Positions 35,287 to 44,061 of a DNA stretch of 64,000 nucleotides are shown here, piece after piece. How positions within the stretch are numbered: the first letter of the stretch is position 1; each line of letters begins with the position of its first letter. The notes beneath the pieces were generated by a model. The model saw only the letters and a list, made by a program, of their open reading frames with translations, made no database searches and had not been told where the DNA came from. Where the stretch lies: contig JAZKBN010000031.1 in the NCBI GenBank assembly GCA_040388605.1, positions 62,001 through 126,000 of the forward strand, given 5' to 3'. A program made the translations under genes and the position numbers. The DNA comes from JAZKBN01 sp040388605 (GTDB lineage Bacteria > Bacteroidota > Bacteroidia > Cytophagales > Flexibacteraceae).

Positions 35287-36711
35287 TCAGAACTGGAAAT
35301 AGATAAAGGCGCTGTTACCGTCGTTGATTCCGAAGAATATGAGCAGAACCAGGAAGAACAGGCTTAACAGCCAGCTGCTTAAAACCGAAATCTTTTTAGG
35401 GATAAATGCGCTCAGCAATAAAATCGCCAGCAGCCCTATTGTAATTGTGAAACGAATAAGACCCTCGCCGAGCATAATTTCCTTAAAACCCATGTTCAGC
35501 TTAAAGCGGAAAATGTGGGCAATAATCTGTAAAGCCTGTGTAATATTTTGTGCCCTGAAAAATATCCAGGCAAAGGTTACGAGCAGGAAGGTAAGTAAAA
35601 TACCTGTTGCATTTATAAGACCCGGGAACCGGGAAAGGCCTGAAAACCTGTAAAATCGGTTTTTTGCAGGCTCGGTTTCGCTGCCTGCTATCTGGAACAG
35701 CCCATGCAGGCCTCCCCATACAATATAGGTAAAATTAGCGCCGTGCCATAGGCCGCTTACCAAAAAGGTAATCAACAGGTTGCGGTATTGCATCAGCCTG
35801 CCATGCCTGTTTCCGCCCAGCGGTATATACACATAATCGCGGAACCAGCGCGAGAGCGACATGTGCCAGCGCGACCAAAATTCGCGTATGCTGCCGGCTT
35901 TATAAGGTTTATTGAAATTTTCGAACAGGTCGAAATCAAGAATTTGGGCACAACCTAAGGCGATATCACAGTAGCCGCTGAAATCGCAGAAAATCTGGAT
36001 GGAAAAGAATACTGCAGCGGTAAAGGTAGCCAATGAACCAAAGTTTTCGGGTTGGCTGTAGGTTGTTTGTACCATGGGTGCCAGCCGGTCGGCAATAACG
36101 GCTTTTTTAAAGAGGCCGAACACTATACGTTGGCAGCCCGAAACGGTTCGGTCGAAATCCCAGCGGTATTTTTTACGAAATTGGGGTATCAGGTGCGCGC
36201 CGCGTTCAATAGGACCGGCCAGCAGCATGGGCCAAAACACCACGAAAAGTATAAAATAGCCAACATGCTTTTCGAGCGGTATTTCTTTCCGGTACACATC
36301 AATGGTATAGCTCATGGTATGGAAAGTAAAAAAGGAAATGCCCACAGGCAGCAGCAGGTTTACCATGGGCAGGTTTAAACTGCTGCCCGCTGCTGAGGAC
36401 GCAGTGTTAAATATGCCCGTAAAAAACCCAAGGTACTTGAAAACGAATATTACCGATAGGTTGAGTATTACCGATATAGTAAGTATGAGCTTTCGCCGCC
36501 GGTCATCAACGGATTGCTGTATAAGTATAGCGCTGAAATAGTTCAGGAAAGCGCAGAAAAAAATGAGCAGGATATATTCGGGCCGCCAGCTCATGTAGAA
36601 GTAAATGCTGGCTGCGAGCAGCACCATCCACCGAAACCGATGGGGGCTCAGGAAATAACAGAACAGGAAAACAGGCAGGAATACAAAAAACTGAACTGAA
36701 TTGAAGAGCAT
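35287..36711 (-). CDS. MBOAT family O-acyltransferase (AlgI/DltB-like), pair 2
   Basis: The 474-residue paralogue of the pair 1 MBOAT aligns over its full length (MLFNSVQFFVFLPVF, LLAGPIERGAHLIPQF, FCDFSGYCDIALG, SRWHMSLSRWFRDYVYIPLGGNR, FLVSGLWHGANFTYI, ending FIYFQF). The catalytic His-containing motif is intact. It is first in a two-gene unit with its SGNH-like partner. A minus-strand TAAATTTG box at 36781-36788 lies about 70 bases upstream. Both copies being intact suggests different acceptors or acyl groups rather than redundancy. Confidence 0.94.
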   Translation of the reverse strand: MLFNSVQFFVFLPVFLFCYFLSPHRFRWMVLLAASIYFYMSWRPEYILLIFFCAFLNYFSAILIQQSVDDRRRKLILTISVILNLSVIFVFKYLGFFTGIFNTASSAAGSSLNLPMVNLLLPVGISFFTFHTMSYTIDVYRKEIPLEKHVGYFILFVVFWPMLLAGPIERGAHLIPQFRKKYRWDFDRTVSGCQRIVFGLFKKAVIADRLAPMVQTTYSQPENFGSLATFTAAVFFSIQIFCDFSGYCDIALGCAQILDFDLFENFNKPYKAGSIREFWSRWHMSLSRWFRDYVYIPLGGNRHGRLMQYRNLLITFLVSGLWHGANFTYIVWGGLHGLFQIAGSETEPAKNRFYRFSGLSRFPGLINATGILLTFLLVTFAWIFFRAQNITQALQIIAHIFRFKLNMGFKEIMLGEGLIRFTITIGLLAILLLSAFIPKKISVLSSWLLSLFFLVLLIFFGINDGNSAFIYFQF

Positions 36712-36844
36712 TATCCTTTTTTCCGGGAAAAGCCGCTACGCCGAACAATGATGCTGGCTTAAATTTTGGCTCGTTAAGGGCAAATTTATTAAAACCCGGC
36801 AGATAAGTCCACACACAACATACATATTCCCTGCTATTACTCAT

Positions 36845-36893
36845 ACATCAAAAATGCAACAGGCCCGAAGCTGAATAGCCCGGGCCTGTTTGA
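36845..36893 (-). terminator. Terminator after aguA
   Basis: AACAGGCCCG (36858-36867) and CGGGCCTGTT (36881-36890) form a perfect ten-base stem with a 13-base loop. On the minus strand it is followed by GCATTTTTG, and it lies just beyond the aguA stop codon. Confidence 0.75.
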
Positions 36894-36918
36894 AATTTAG
36901 TTTCTGCAATAGATTCAC

Positions 36919-37989
36919 TTATACAGGTTCCTGCTGGCTCAGGCAATGAAAGCTTCCCAGGCCCCAAATAAGATCTGTACTGTCGAGCCCGATTACTTTG
37001 CGATCAGGGAAGCAGGCGGTTAATATTTCCAGCGCTTTGGCATCGTTTGTTTCATCGCCGTAGGTGGGCACAATAACTGCAGCGTTGGCTATGTAGAAAT
37101 TGGCATAGCTGGCCGGCAGACGCTGGTCTTCCCAAACAACGGGCTTAGGCATGGGCAGGCTTATAATATTCAGGGGGCTGCCGTCTTCCAGCTTAAAAGT
37201 TTTAAGCAGCTCCAGGTTTTCCTGCAAAAGCTCGTAATTCTCATCCTCCTCGTTTTCCTCTATAACGGTTACCACGGTGTTGTGGTTCACGAAACGGGTT
37301 ATATCATCTATATGCCCGTCGGTATCGTCGCCTACAATGCCGTCGTTGAGCCAGAGAATGTTGCTTACGCCGTAGTAATTGCGCAGGAAGCCTTCAATTT
37401 CGCTTTGGCTGAGCGTCGGGTTTCGGTTGGGGTTTAAAAGGCAGGCACGGCTTGTAAGCAAAGTTCCGCGCCCGTTAAAATCTACCGAACCGCCTTCCAT
37501 TACTATACCCGGAAGGAATACCGGGATGCCGTAAGCCGTTGCTATTTGAGTGGGTATCTCGTCATCAAGATCGTAAGGCGGATACTTATCTCCCCAGGCA
37601 TTATAACCCCAGTCTACTATTATCTTCGGCTGCGCGGCTTTAGGGTTTACCAGGAAAGCCGGTCCGTGATCGCGGCACCAGGCATCATTGCTGGGGTTCA
37701 GGTGAAAAGCAATATTGGCCATATCGGCCCCGGCTTTGCGAAGATGGTTCTCTGCAAAGGCCTGCATGGCTGCATCGTTCACATTTATGTTCACCTTTTC
37801 GCCTGCGGCCACTTCTTTTATAAAGGCAGCGTAAACCGGGAAAATCTCGTCTATCTTATCGGGCCAGCTGGCTTCTTTGTGGGGCCAGCTAAGCCATGTG
37901 GCAGCATGAGGTTCCCATTCTGCGGGGAAGCGGTATCCGTATTTTAGAGGTGTGCCGGCAGCCGGCACAGGAGATACAGGTAAGTTCAT
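36919..37989 (-). CDS. aguA: Agmatine deiminase
   Basis: AguA hydrolyses agmatine to N-carbamoylputrescine and ammonia in the arginine-to-putrescine route. I choose the ATG at 37989 (356 residues, MNLPVSPVPAAG); a longer frame to 38052 adds a Cys/Arg-rich stretch not seen in the family. Motifs are WLSWPHKEASWPD, WCRDHGPAF, VMEGGSVDFNG, GDDTDGHIDD and the C-terminal nucleophile in GLGSFHCLSQQEP (Cys about 349), all intact. aguB lies upstream on the same strand, with a 194-base gap. Confidence 0.95.
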   Translation of the reverse strand: MNLPVSPVPAAGTPLKYGYRFPAEWEPHAATWLSWPHKEASWPDKIDEIFPVYAAFIKEVAAGEKVNINVNDAAMQAFAENHLRKAGADMANIAFHLNPSNDAWCRDHGPAFLVNPKAAQPKIIVDWGYNAWGDKYPPYDLDDEIPTQIATAYGIPVFLPGIVMEGGSVDFNGRGTLLTSRACLLNPNRNPTLSQSEIEGFLRNYYGVSNILWLNDGIVGDDTDGHIDDITRFVNHNTVVTVIEENEEDENYELLQENLELLKTFKLEDGSPLNIISLPMPKPVVWEDQRLPASYANFYIANAAVIVPTYGDETNDAKALEILTACFPDRKVIGLDSTDLIWGLGSFHCLSQQEPV

Positions 37990-38183
37990 CGGTTTGCTGC
38001 GCCGCCTGCTATATCCGAAACAACAGCGGCAAATGCAGGCATGCGCCTGCAATGGTTTTACAGTGTTAGAATTTCATAACGGCCGTTTAAAAAACGGCTT
38101 TTTCGGCATACCTGCCGCCCCCCGGAACCGGCTGTTTTGCTGTAAGACAAAACCCGGTAATTAATTAATTAATGCGCCAACTT

Positions 38184-39062
38184 TTATTCTGAATCAAGAA
38201 AGCGGCTTGTAATAGGTCCGTAAGTTTCTATTCGACGATCACGCAGGAAGGGCCAGTGTGTGCGGTAAAAATTGCTTTCCGAGAAATCAAGGGTATGCAC
38301 GTGCACGGCTTCCTCTTTGTGAGGTGCCTGCCAGTCTACACGCCCGAAACCATTGGTTACAAACGAACCGCCCCAGAACTGCATTTCGCCTTCGATGCCC
38401 GTGCGGTTAACAGATACCACCGGCAAGCCATTGGCTACAGAATGGCTGCGCTGCATGGTTTGCCATGCATTGTATTGGTCTTCATTCACCTTTTCGGTTT
38501 GGTCAAGGGCCCAGCCGATTGCGGTGGGATAAACCAGGAAATCGGCGCCCATGAGTGCGGTAATGCGGGCAGCTTCGGGGTACCATTGGTCCCAGCAGAT
38601 AAGCACCCCTATGGTGGCGAATTTGGTTTTAAAAACCTTGTAGCCTAAATCGCCGGGGGTGAAATAGAATTTCTCGTAATAGCCCGGGTCGTCAGGAATA
38701 TGCATTTTGCGATACTTGCCCAGGTAAGATCCGTCGGCATCAAGCACGGCGGTGGTGTTATGGTACAGGCCTTCGGCACGCTTCTCGAACAGCGAAGCCA
38801 CTATAACCACGCCCAGTTCTGCGGCCAGCTTACCCAGCTCATCAGTTCCGGGACCGGGAATGGCTTCGGCAAGGCTGAAGTTGTGGTAGTCTTCCACATC
38901 GCAGAAATACAGTGATTTGAAAAGTTCTGAAAGGCAGATAATCTGAGCGCCCTGTGCGGCGGCCTCCCTTATTTTTTCAATTGTTTTCGCCGTATTTTCG
39001 GCCGGCGAGGCGGAACATGCAGGCTGAATAATGCCTACCTGCACTGTCTTATTTTTCGGCAT
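38184..39062 (-). CDS. aguB: N-carbamoylputrescine amidase
   Basis: The 292-residue nitrilase-family enzyme releases putrescine from N-carbamoylputrescine. The catalytic triad is visible: E46 (CLSELFKS), K119 (YRKMHIPDD) and C156 (VLICWDQWYPEAAR). The tail (SNFYRTHWPFLRDRRIETYGPI) matches the carbamoylputrescine subgroup. It is paired with aguA, so agmatine is converted to putrescine here; the arginine decarboxylase is not in this window. Confidence 0.95.
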   Translation of the reverse strand: MPKNKTVQVGIIQPACSASPAENTAKTIEKIREAAAQGAQIICLSELFKSLYFCDVEDYHNFSLAEAIPGPGTDELGKLAAELGVVIVASLFEKRAEGLYHNTTAVLDADGSYLGKYRKMHIPDDPGYYEKFYFTPGDLGYKVFKTKFATIGVLICWDQWYPEAARITALMGADFLVYPTAIGWALDQTEKVNEDQYNAWQTMQRSHSVANGLPVVSVNRTGIEGEMQFWGGSFVTNGFGRVDWQAPHKEEAVHVHTLDFSESNFYRTHWPFLRDRRIETYGPITSRFLDSE

Positions 39063-39122
39063 TATAAACCCTTGTGTTTTTGTAATGAATGAATTTTGTT
39101 CAATCAGGGGCTTGCCCTAAAA

Positions 39123-41552
39123 TCAGAACCTGAAATTATAGGTTACCGAAGGTATAATGGGAAACAGGCTTACCTGCCTTGCCCTGAAACCCTTTACTGC
39201 CCCGGTGCCATCGGGGTTTGCTGTTACGGTTTCAATGTACAGGAAGTATGGGTTCATGCGACTGTACACATTGTATATGCTGAAGGTGAGGTCGCTTTCG
39301 CCGTGTTTGGGCTTGAGTTTCCATACCATGGCAATATCCATGCGGTGATAGGGGGCCATGCGCACATTGCTGCGCTGCTGCGTAACCGGCACTACCCCGA
39401 AACCCGGCACCGAGCCCTGCGTTCCCGGAATATCCTGTAAGAAATACCGACCGGTGGGCAAAGTTACAGCTTGCCCGGTACCATATACAAATGTCGCGCT
39501 TAAACTGATGCGTTTATTGAGTGCGTACATGGCTACCACCGAAATATCGTGCCTGCGGTCATACCTCGGGTGGAAGGGATCGCCGTTGTTGATTTCTTTA
39601 AACTGCCGCCATGTATAGCTCAGGGTATAGCCTACCCAGCCGGTGAGCTTGCCCTTGGTTTTTTCAAGGTAAAACTCTGAGCCGTAAGCCCAGCCCCGCC
39701 CGAAAACAAAAACAGTATCAAGGGCATTGTTTATGAAGAGGTTGGCCCCGTCTTTAAAATCTATCTGCCGCTGCATGTTTTTGTAATACAGCTCGTTGCT
39801 GAACAGGAACATGCCGTCCATAAAGGTGTGGCTGAAGCCAACGGCTTCCTGGTCTGATACCTGCGGCCTTACTGTGGCGTTGCTTGGGTACCAAATATCG
39901 GTAGGGAGCGATGCGCCGCTGCTGCTTACCAAATGCGTGTACTGGTACATACGCGTATAGCTTGCCTTGAGCGATGTTTTATTGCTGAGCGCATAGCGTA
40001 CAGAAGAACGTGGCTCTACCCCGCCGTACATTACGCCGTTGTTGTTATAGCCCGAAATGCGGGCCCCGGCGTTAATTTTCCATTTATCGTCCGGCTCATA
40101 ATCATCGGAAACCCAGGCACCGAACTCGCCGGAGCGCAGGTGCTGCCCTGCATTGAAGCTGAAATTGCGGTCAGATGCCCCGCCGCTGGCCCTGCCAACC
40201 TCGAAATTATGCAGGGTATAGCTTATGCCGGTGTTAATATTATGCTTTTCGGTGGGCAGGTAATTGAGCGCGCTTTGGCCGGTATAATCAGTTACCCCGC
40301 TGCCTACCTGGAATTTAAAGCTGTCGAACTGGTTCTGAATTTTGTAAGAGTAATCGGTATAGTTAACAGATGTGGTAAGCATAGCCCGGCTGTTGAACTC
40401 GTGGTTCCAGCGGGTGGCAAAGGTGGTGTTGCCCCAGTTAAAACGGAACTTAAACCTGTCGCGACCAAAATTGAAAATATCCTGCCCGTAATATGCGCTT
40501 ACACTTACTTTGTCTTTCGGGTTAAGGTCGAAGGTGAATTTGCCGTTCAGGTCGTAGAAATAGTAATCAGGAATAGGGGTGTATTTAGGTTTGCTCTCAT
40601 TGCGGCGGTTGTACTCGCGGGTAAAAATATCGAAGTATGTACGCCTGCCGCTGATGATGAAAGTTGATTTGCCCTTGTTTATAGGCCCTTCCAGTGTAAG
40701 CCTGCTGCTGATAAGGCCGAGGCCGCCCGTGGCATGGTACTTATCGGGGTCGCCGCTCCGCATTTTAACATCAACCACCGAACTTAAGCGACCACCGTAT
40801 TGGGCCGGGAAGCCGCCTTTATACAGGTTCACATTCTTAACCGCATCAGGGTTAAAAATGCTGAAGAAGCCGAACAGGTGCGCGGGGTTATAAACCGGGG
40901 TAAGATCAGTAAGAACAAGGTTTTGATCAGGCCCGCCGCCGCGTATATAGAGGCCGCTGCTGCCTTCGCCGCCGCTTTGCACACCGGGTTTCAGCTGTAA
41001 TACCTTAATTAAATCCACCTCCCCGAAGAGGGCGGGCAGGAGCTTGGCTTCCCTTGCGGTAAGGGTTTCCATGCTCATTTGTGTGCTTTGCACTTTTTCC
41101 TCAGCAGTAATTGTTTCACTCTTTACCTCCACCTCATGCTGTATGAGCAAGGTAAGCACCACATCAAGCTTTTGGTTGCGGTTCATGCTCACAAGCCTGT
41201 ATTCGTAACCCGTGCCCACAGATGAATAGCGTACAGTAAAAGTATCTTCGGGCAGCAAAATCGAGTAATTGCCCTCGAAATCTGACACTGCACCCTTGCC
41301 TATACGGGGAATATAAACGGTGGCGCCGTACACCGGGCTTTTCTCGTTGTCGAAGATTTTACCGCTTAGCGTATGAAGGGTTTGCGACTCTTTGAAGGGT
41401 AAAAGCGGCTGTGTTTTTTCGTCGGTTTGGACCGGCTCATGCTGCTTTGGGGCTGCGGCCTTCTGCGCGACAAGCTTAATCGCCGGGCTGAGCAGGGCGA
41501 AGGGCAATGCCAAAAGCAGCAGTAAAAAAGAAAGCGCAGTTTTGAAAGTCAA
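39123..41552 (-). CDS. TonB-dependent outer-membrane receptor
   Basis: The 809-residue receptor has a signal peptide, a carboxypeptidase-regulatory-like domain (SGKIFDNEKSPVYGATVYI, residues about 64-145), a plug domain (LYIRGGGPDQNLVLTDLTPVYN and QYGGRLSSVVDVKMRSG, to about 275) and a beta-barrel ending in the aromatic VTYNFRF. There is no SusD neighbour, so it is a stand-alone receptor rather than a Sus-type glycan system. The ligand cannot be inferred; its position near polyamine genes is probably coincidental. It ends 60 bases upstream of the aguB start on the same strand. Confidence 0.93.
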   Translation of the reverse strand: MTFKTALSFLLLLLALPFALLSPAIKLVAQKAAAPKQHEPVQTDEKTQPLLPFKESQTLHTLSGKIFDNEKSPVYGATVYIPRIGKGAVSDFEGNYSILLPEDTFTVRYSSVGTGYEYRLVSMNRNQKLDVVLTLLIQHEVEVKSETITAEEKVQSTQMSMETLTAREAKLLPALFGEVDLIKVLQLKPGVQSGGEGSSGLYIRGGGPDQNLVLTDLTPVYNPAHLFGFFSIFNPDAVKNVNLYKGGFPAQYGGRLSSVVDVKMRSGDPDKYHATGGLGLISSRLTLEGPINKGKSTFIISGRRTYFDIFTREYNRRNESKPKYTPIPDYYFYDLNGKFTFDLNPKDKVSVSAYYGQDIFNFGRDRFKFRFNWGNTTFATRWNHEFNSRAMLTTSVNYTDYSYKIQNQFDSFKFQVGSGVTDYTGQSALNYLPTEKHNINTGISYTLHNFEVGRASGGASDRNFSFNAGQHLRSGEFGAWVSDDYEPDDKWKINAGARISGYNNNGVMYGGVEPRSSVRYALSNKTSLKASYTRMYQYTHLVSSSGASLPTDIWYPSNATVRPQVSDQEAVGFSHTFMDGMFLFSNELYYKNMQRQIDFKDGANLFINNALDTVFVFGRGWAYGSEFYLEKTKGKLTGWVGYTLSYTWRQFKEINNGDPFHPRYDRRHDISVVAMYALNKRISLSATFVYGTGQAVTLPTGRYFLQDIPGTQGSVPGFGVVPVTQQRSNVRMAPYHRMDIAMVWKLKPKHGESDLTFSIYNVYSRMNPYFLYIETVTANPDGTGAVKGFRARQVSLFPIIPSVTYNFRF

Positions 41553-42086
41553 ACTATTAAGTACAGGCAGGTTACAGCTAAGGGCGCGGTTCGAAATAAG
41601 GGTAAGCCAATGAGAACCTTAAAGGTAAGCAATTATAGTGCCCGTCCGAAATGCTGCCCGGCTATTAAACGCCTGATGGGTAAAAATAGTATTTGAGGGT
41701 TAAAACTATGCGGAATTGGTAAGACAACATTATCGCTGAACAACATACTTCAATAATTTTGAACTGCAGTAAAGGTATTTAACACCCAAAGAATACCCAC
41801 CTGCAATACGCTTGCATACTCAATTCCTCAGCATGAAAAAATCGTATTTGTAATGTTCTCCGTAACGCTCTTAAAGATTCCGGAATGTAAGCAAAGCGAA
41901 GCCTGCAAAAGTTCCAAGGCAAAATATAAAGAAGCCACAGCAAAGCTGCTCCCGGCCTTTATTCGGCAAACGTTCAGGACTGTATTCCGGAACACCTAAG
42001 GCAATGCTACTATTTTGAAATTGCGGTCGCAAAAAAGCTGCGGCACCGTTATACGTATTTATTGAATGTACCGGGGCGGTGAAAAT
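41553..42086. other. Intergenic region of about 530 bases
   Basis: No gene is visible on either strand. Short repeated strings occur (AAAGATTCCGGAATGTAAGC near 41870 and TATTCCGGAACACC near 41982 share ATTCCGGAA) but do not form a clear element. It separates the TonB receptor from the GT-C-like gene on the same strand. Confidence 0.5.
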
Positions 42087-43724
42087 TTAATGGCTGCTCA
42101 GCTCTTTACCTGCCGGTTCTAAAGCGGGAACAGAATCTGATGCCGGGGCAATTTCGCTCATCATATACATAAGAGCGGGCTTTTGAGCCAACACCTCCTT
42201 TATTGTATAGCGGGCAGGCAGCCTGGCGTTTTTCCAATATCCTAAGGTAAAATCAAGCGGTCCCCAACTTTCATCAATAGCCAGAATAATATGATGTTTT
42301 ACTTTCAGAAGGCTGTCTATGTTCAGAGGCACATCTCCGGGGCCGTTGGTTACCCTACCGCAGTAATACCGGTTTGGCCAATTCTGTTTTAGTATGCTTA
42401 GGTACAGCGGTTTTTGCTGGGCGGTGCGCATAATTCCGTATCGGCTGGCGGCGTAAATTCCTGAATAGTCAGATTCAATAAAAGGGTATTGGCTATAGTT
42501 TTTTGCGTACACTGTTTCAACTGCCTTGTATGCAGAAACAGCTTCTTTAATATGAGCAGGTCTTTCAAGCGCCCAAAAATTAAAAGGTATAAATACTGCA
42601 AAGCCTGCCGTTAAAAATATGGTGCCAACATGCTTTCCAAAGCGTTCGCGCAGCCTGAAAGTATCAATAATTGAAGGGCTTAAGGCAAAAGCCATTACCA
42701 TGCCCGGTGTAAGATAGTAGATTTTAAAATGCTTGAGCGTAATTACCAGCTGCGCAAATACAACAACCCAAACTGCGAGCAGCCACAGGAATTTACGGTT
42801 GCGCCAATTGCCGTTTTTAAATTGCATACCTAATGCAACAGTACCGGCAAGCAGCAGTATAAAGAAAACCGGTGCAAGCATTGGTACCTGAATGAAGTTG
42901 GTGAGCATTTTCACAGGGTTCATTAAGCCGCCTCCCCCGGCAGCAGCACCCGGAGCTTTATACATACCCCCATACAGTTCCGAACTTTTGGCCATGCCCC
43001 CAAACCAGTTCATCATACCGTAAAAATAGCCTATGACAGGTAATATGAGCACAAAAGCTAAACCGGCGGTTAACCAAAGGTAGTATATACGCCAGCGAAT
43101 GGTACGCAGGAACACCAGCGGGAATAGGGCAAAGGCTACAGAATTTAGCTTAGTTACCAGGCAAAGAGCAATAATTACAGCAAAAGGAACTGCTACAGAC
43201 TCGTCGTCCCTGTTTTTAATATTGTAGTATAGGTTTAAAACCATCACAGTTATAATCAGGCAAAAAATGTAAAGTAATCCGTCGCTCCTATATTTGTGAT
43301 ACTCGCTTATGCCGGCAAATGCAGCCATTTGGAACCATACACCAAACCATGTTTGTCCGTATAGTTTTGCGGCACGTATTCCCGCCCAAATCACAACACT
43401 GATGTTGAAGGTAAACAGAAGATATTTAAGCCAATATAAGTAAGCCTCAGGATTAGCAATCACGTCATTAACCAAGTTGCCTTTACCTATAAGAAAATGG
43501 GCAATACGCAGAAAAAGACCGCCGAGAATAAAGCCTGTAGTGCCGGGATGATCATACCATTCAGCAAACTTCAAATTGGCCAGGTTCAGCGAATTAAAGA
43601 GAAATGCGTAATCAGGATCGCAGTTAAAATCTATATTGCTTGGCGATACATGAAGTATAAAAATGAGGGTAAGCAATAGTGGTACTACCAGTAAATATGC
43701 AAAGTCGGTAAGTTTTATTTTCAT
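42087..43724 (-). CDS. GT-C-type membrane glycosyltransferase-like protein
   Basis: The 545-residue protein has about ten predicted membrane spans and an early acidic loop (FNCDPDYAFLFNSLNL, residues about 34-49), with EWYDHPGTTGFILGG shortly after. This is the layout of GT39/GT83-like enzymes that use polyprenyl-phosphate sugars in the periplasm. The C-terminal ~150 residues are soluble. The acidic pair and the DHPG turn are consistent with the family, but sequence similarity is low by nature, so the call is structural. Single gene. Confidence 0.7.
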   Translation of the reverse strand: MKIKLTDFAYLLVVPLLLTLIFILHVSPSNIDFNCDPDYAFLFNSLNLANLKFAEWYDHPGTTGFILGGLFLRIAHFLIGKGNLVNDVIANPEAYLYWLKYLLFTFNISVVIWAGIRAAKLYGQTWFGVWFQMAAFAGISEYHKYRSDGLLYIFCLIITVMVLNLYYNIKNRDDESVAVPFAVIIALCLVTKLNSVAFALFPLVFLRTIRWRIYYLWLTAGLAFVLILPVIGYFYGMMNWFGGMAKSSELYGGMYKAPGAAAGGGGLMNPVKMLTNFIQVPMLAPVFFILLLAGTVALGMQFKNGNWRNRKFLWLLAVWVVVFAQLVITLKHFKIYYLTPGMVMAFALSPSIIDTFRLRERFGKHVGTIFLTAGFAVFIPFNFWALERPAHIKEAVSAYKAVETVYAKNYSQYPFIESDYSGIYAASRYGIMRTAQQKPLYLSILKQNWPNRYYCGRVTNGPGDVPLNIDSLLKVKHHIILAIDESWGPLDFTLGYWKNARLPARYTIKEVLAQKPALMYMMSEIAPASDSVPALEPAGKELSSH

Positions 43725-44061
43725 ACTTATTTAATGCTCACTGTGCAAATAGCCGGCTTTTGTTAATGAAAAGGCAAATATTACGTAGATATAACCGGTA
43801 TTTACCTTGGATAAAAACCGATTCGCGCCGTTATGCCCATACAAAGGTAGCTAAAGAGGGTGCAAATTTTGTTGCTGTATTATTAAAACAGCAAACAAAG
43901 GTGAAGCATAATCATTTATTAAGCTCAATACGGAAAAGTTCACCGGTTCGACTTCATTTTAAAAATATACCTTCCCGGCTGTAGTCACAGAACAGTAGCT
44001 AATTCTGAATACGAAAATAAATACACCCGGCTCAGGCATGCTTTCAGATTTTGCAGCCGGG
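43725..44061. other. Intergenic region of about 340 bases
   Basis: No gene is supported. A minus-strand TACCTTTG box at 43842-43849 could be part of the promoter of the GT-C-like gene, though no TTG lies at a proper distance upstream. Confidence 0.4.

Noticed and set aside
39933..40667. 244-codon plus-strand frame within the TonB receptor
   Set aside because: Overlaps the conserved barrel coding sequence on the other strand and has no independent features.
43935..43965. GGTTCGACTTC string resembling a tRNA T-loop
   Set aside because: The flanking five-base stem does not pair and no acceptor or anticodon arm can be built around it.
43760..43984. 74-codon plus-strand frame between two minus-strand genes
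   Set aside because: TTG start, basic random-looking composition, no promoter or similarity.
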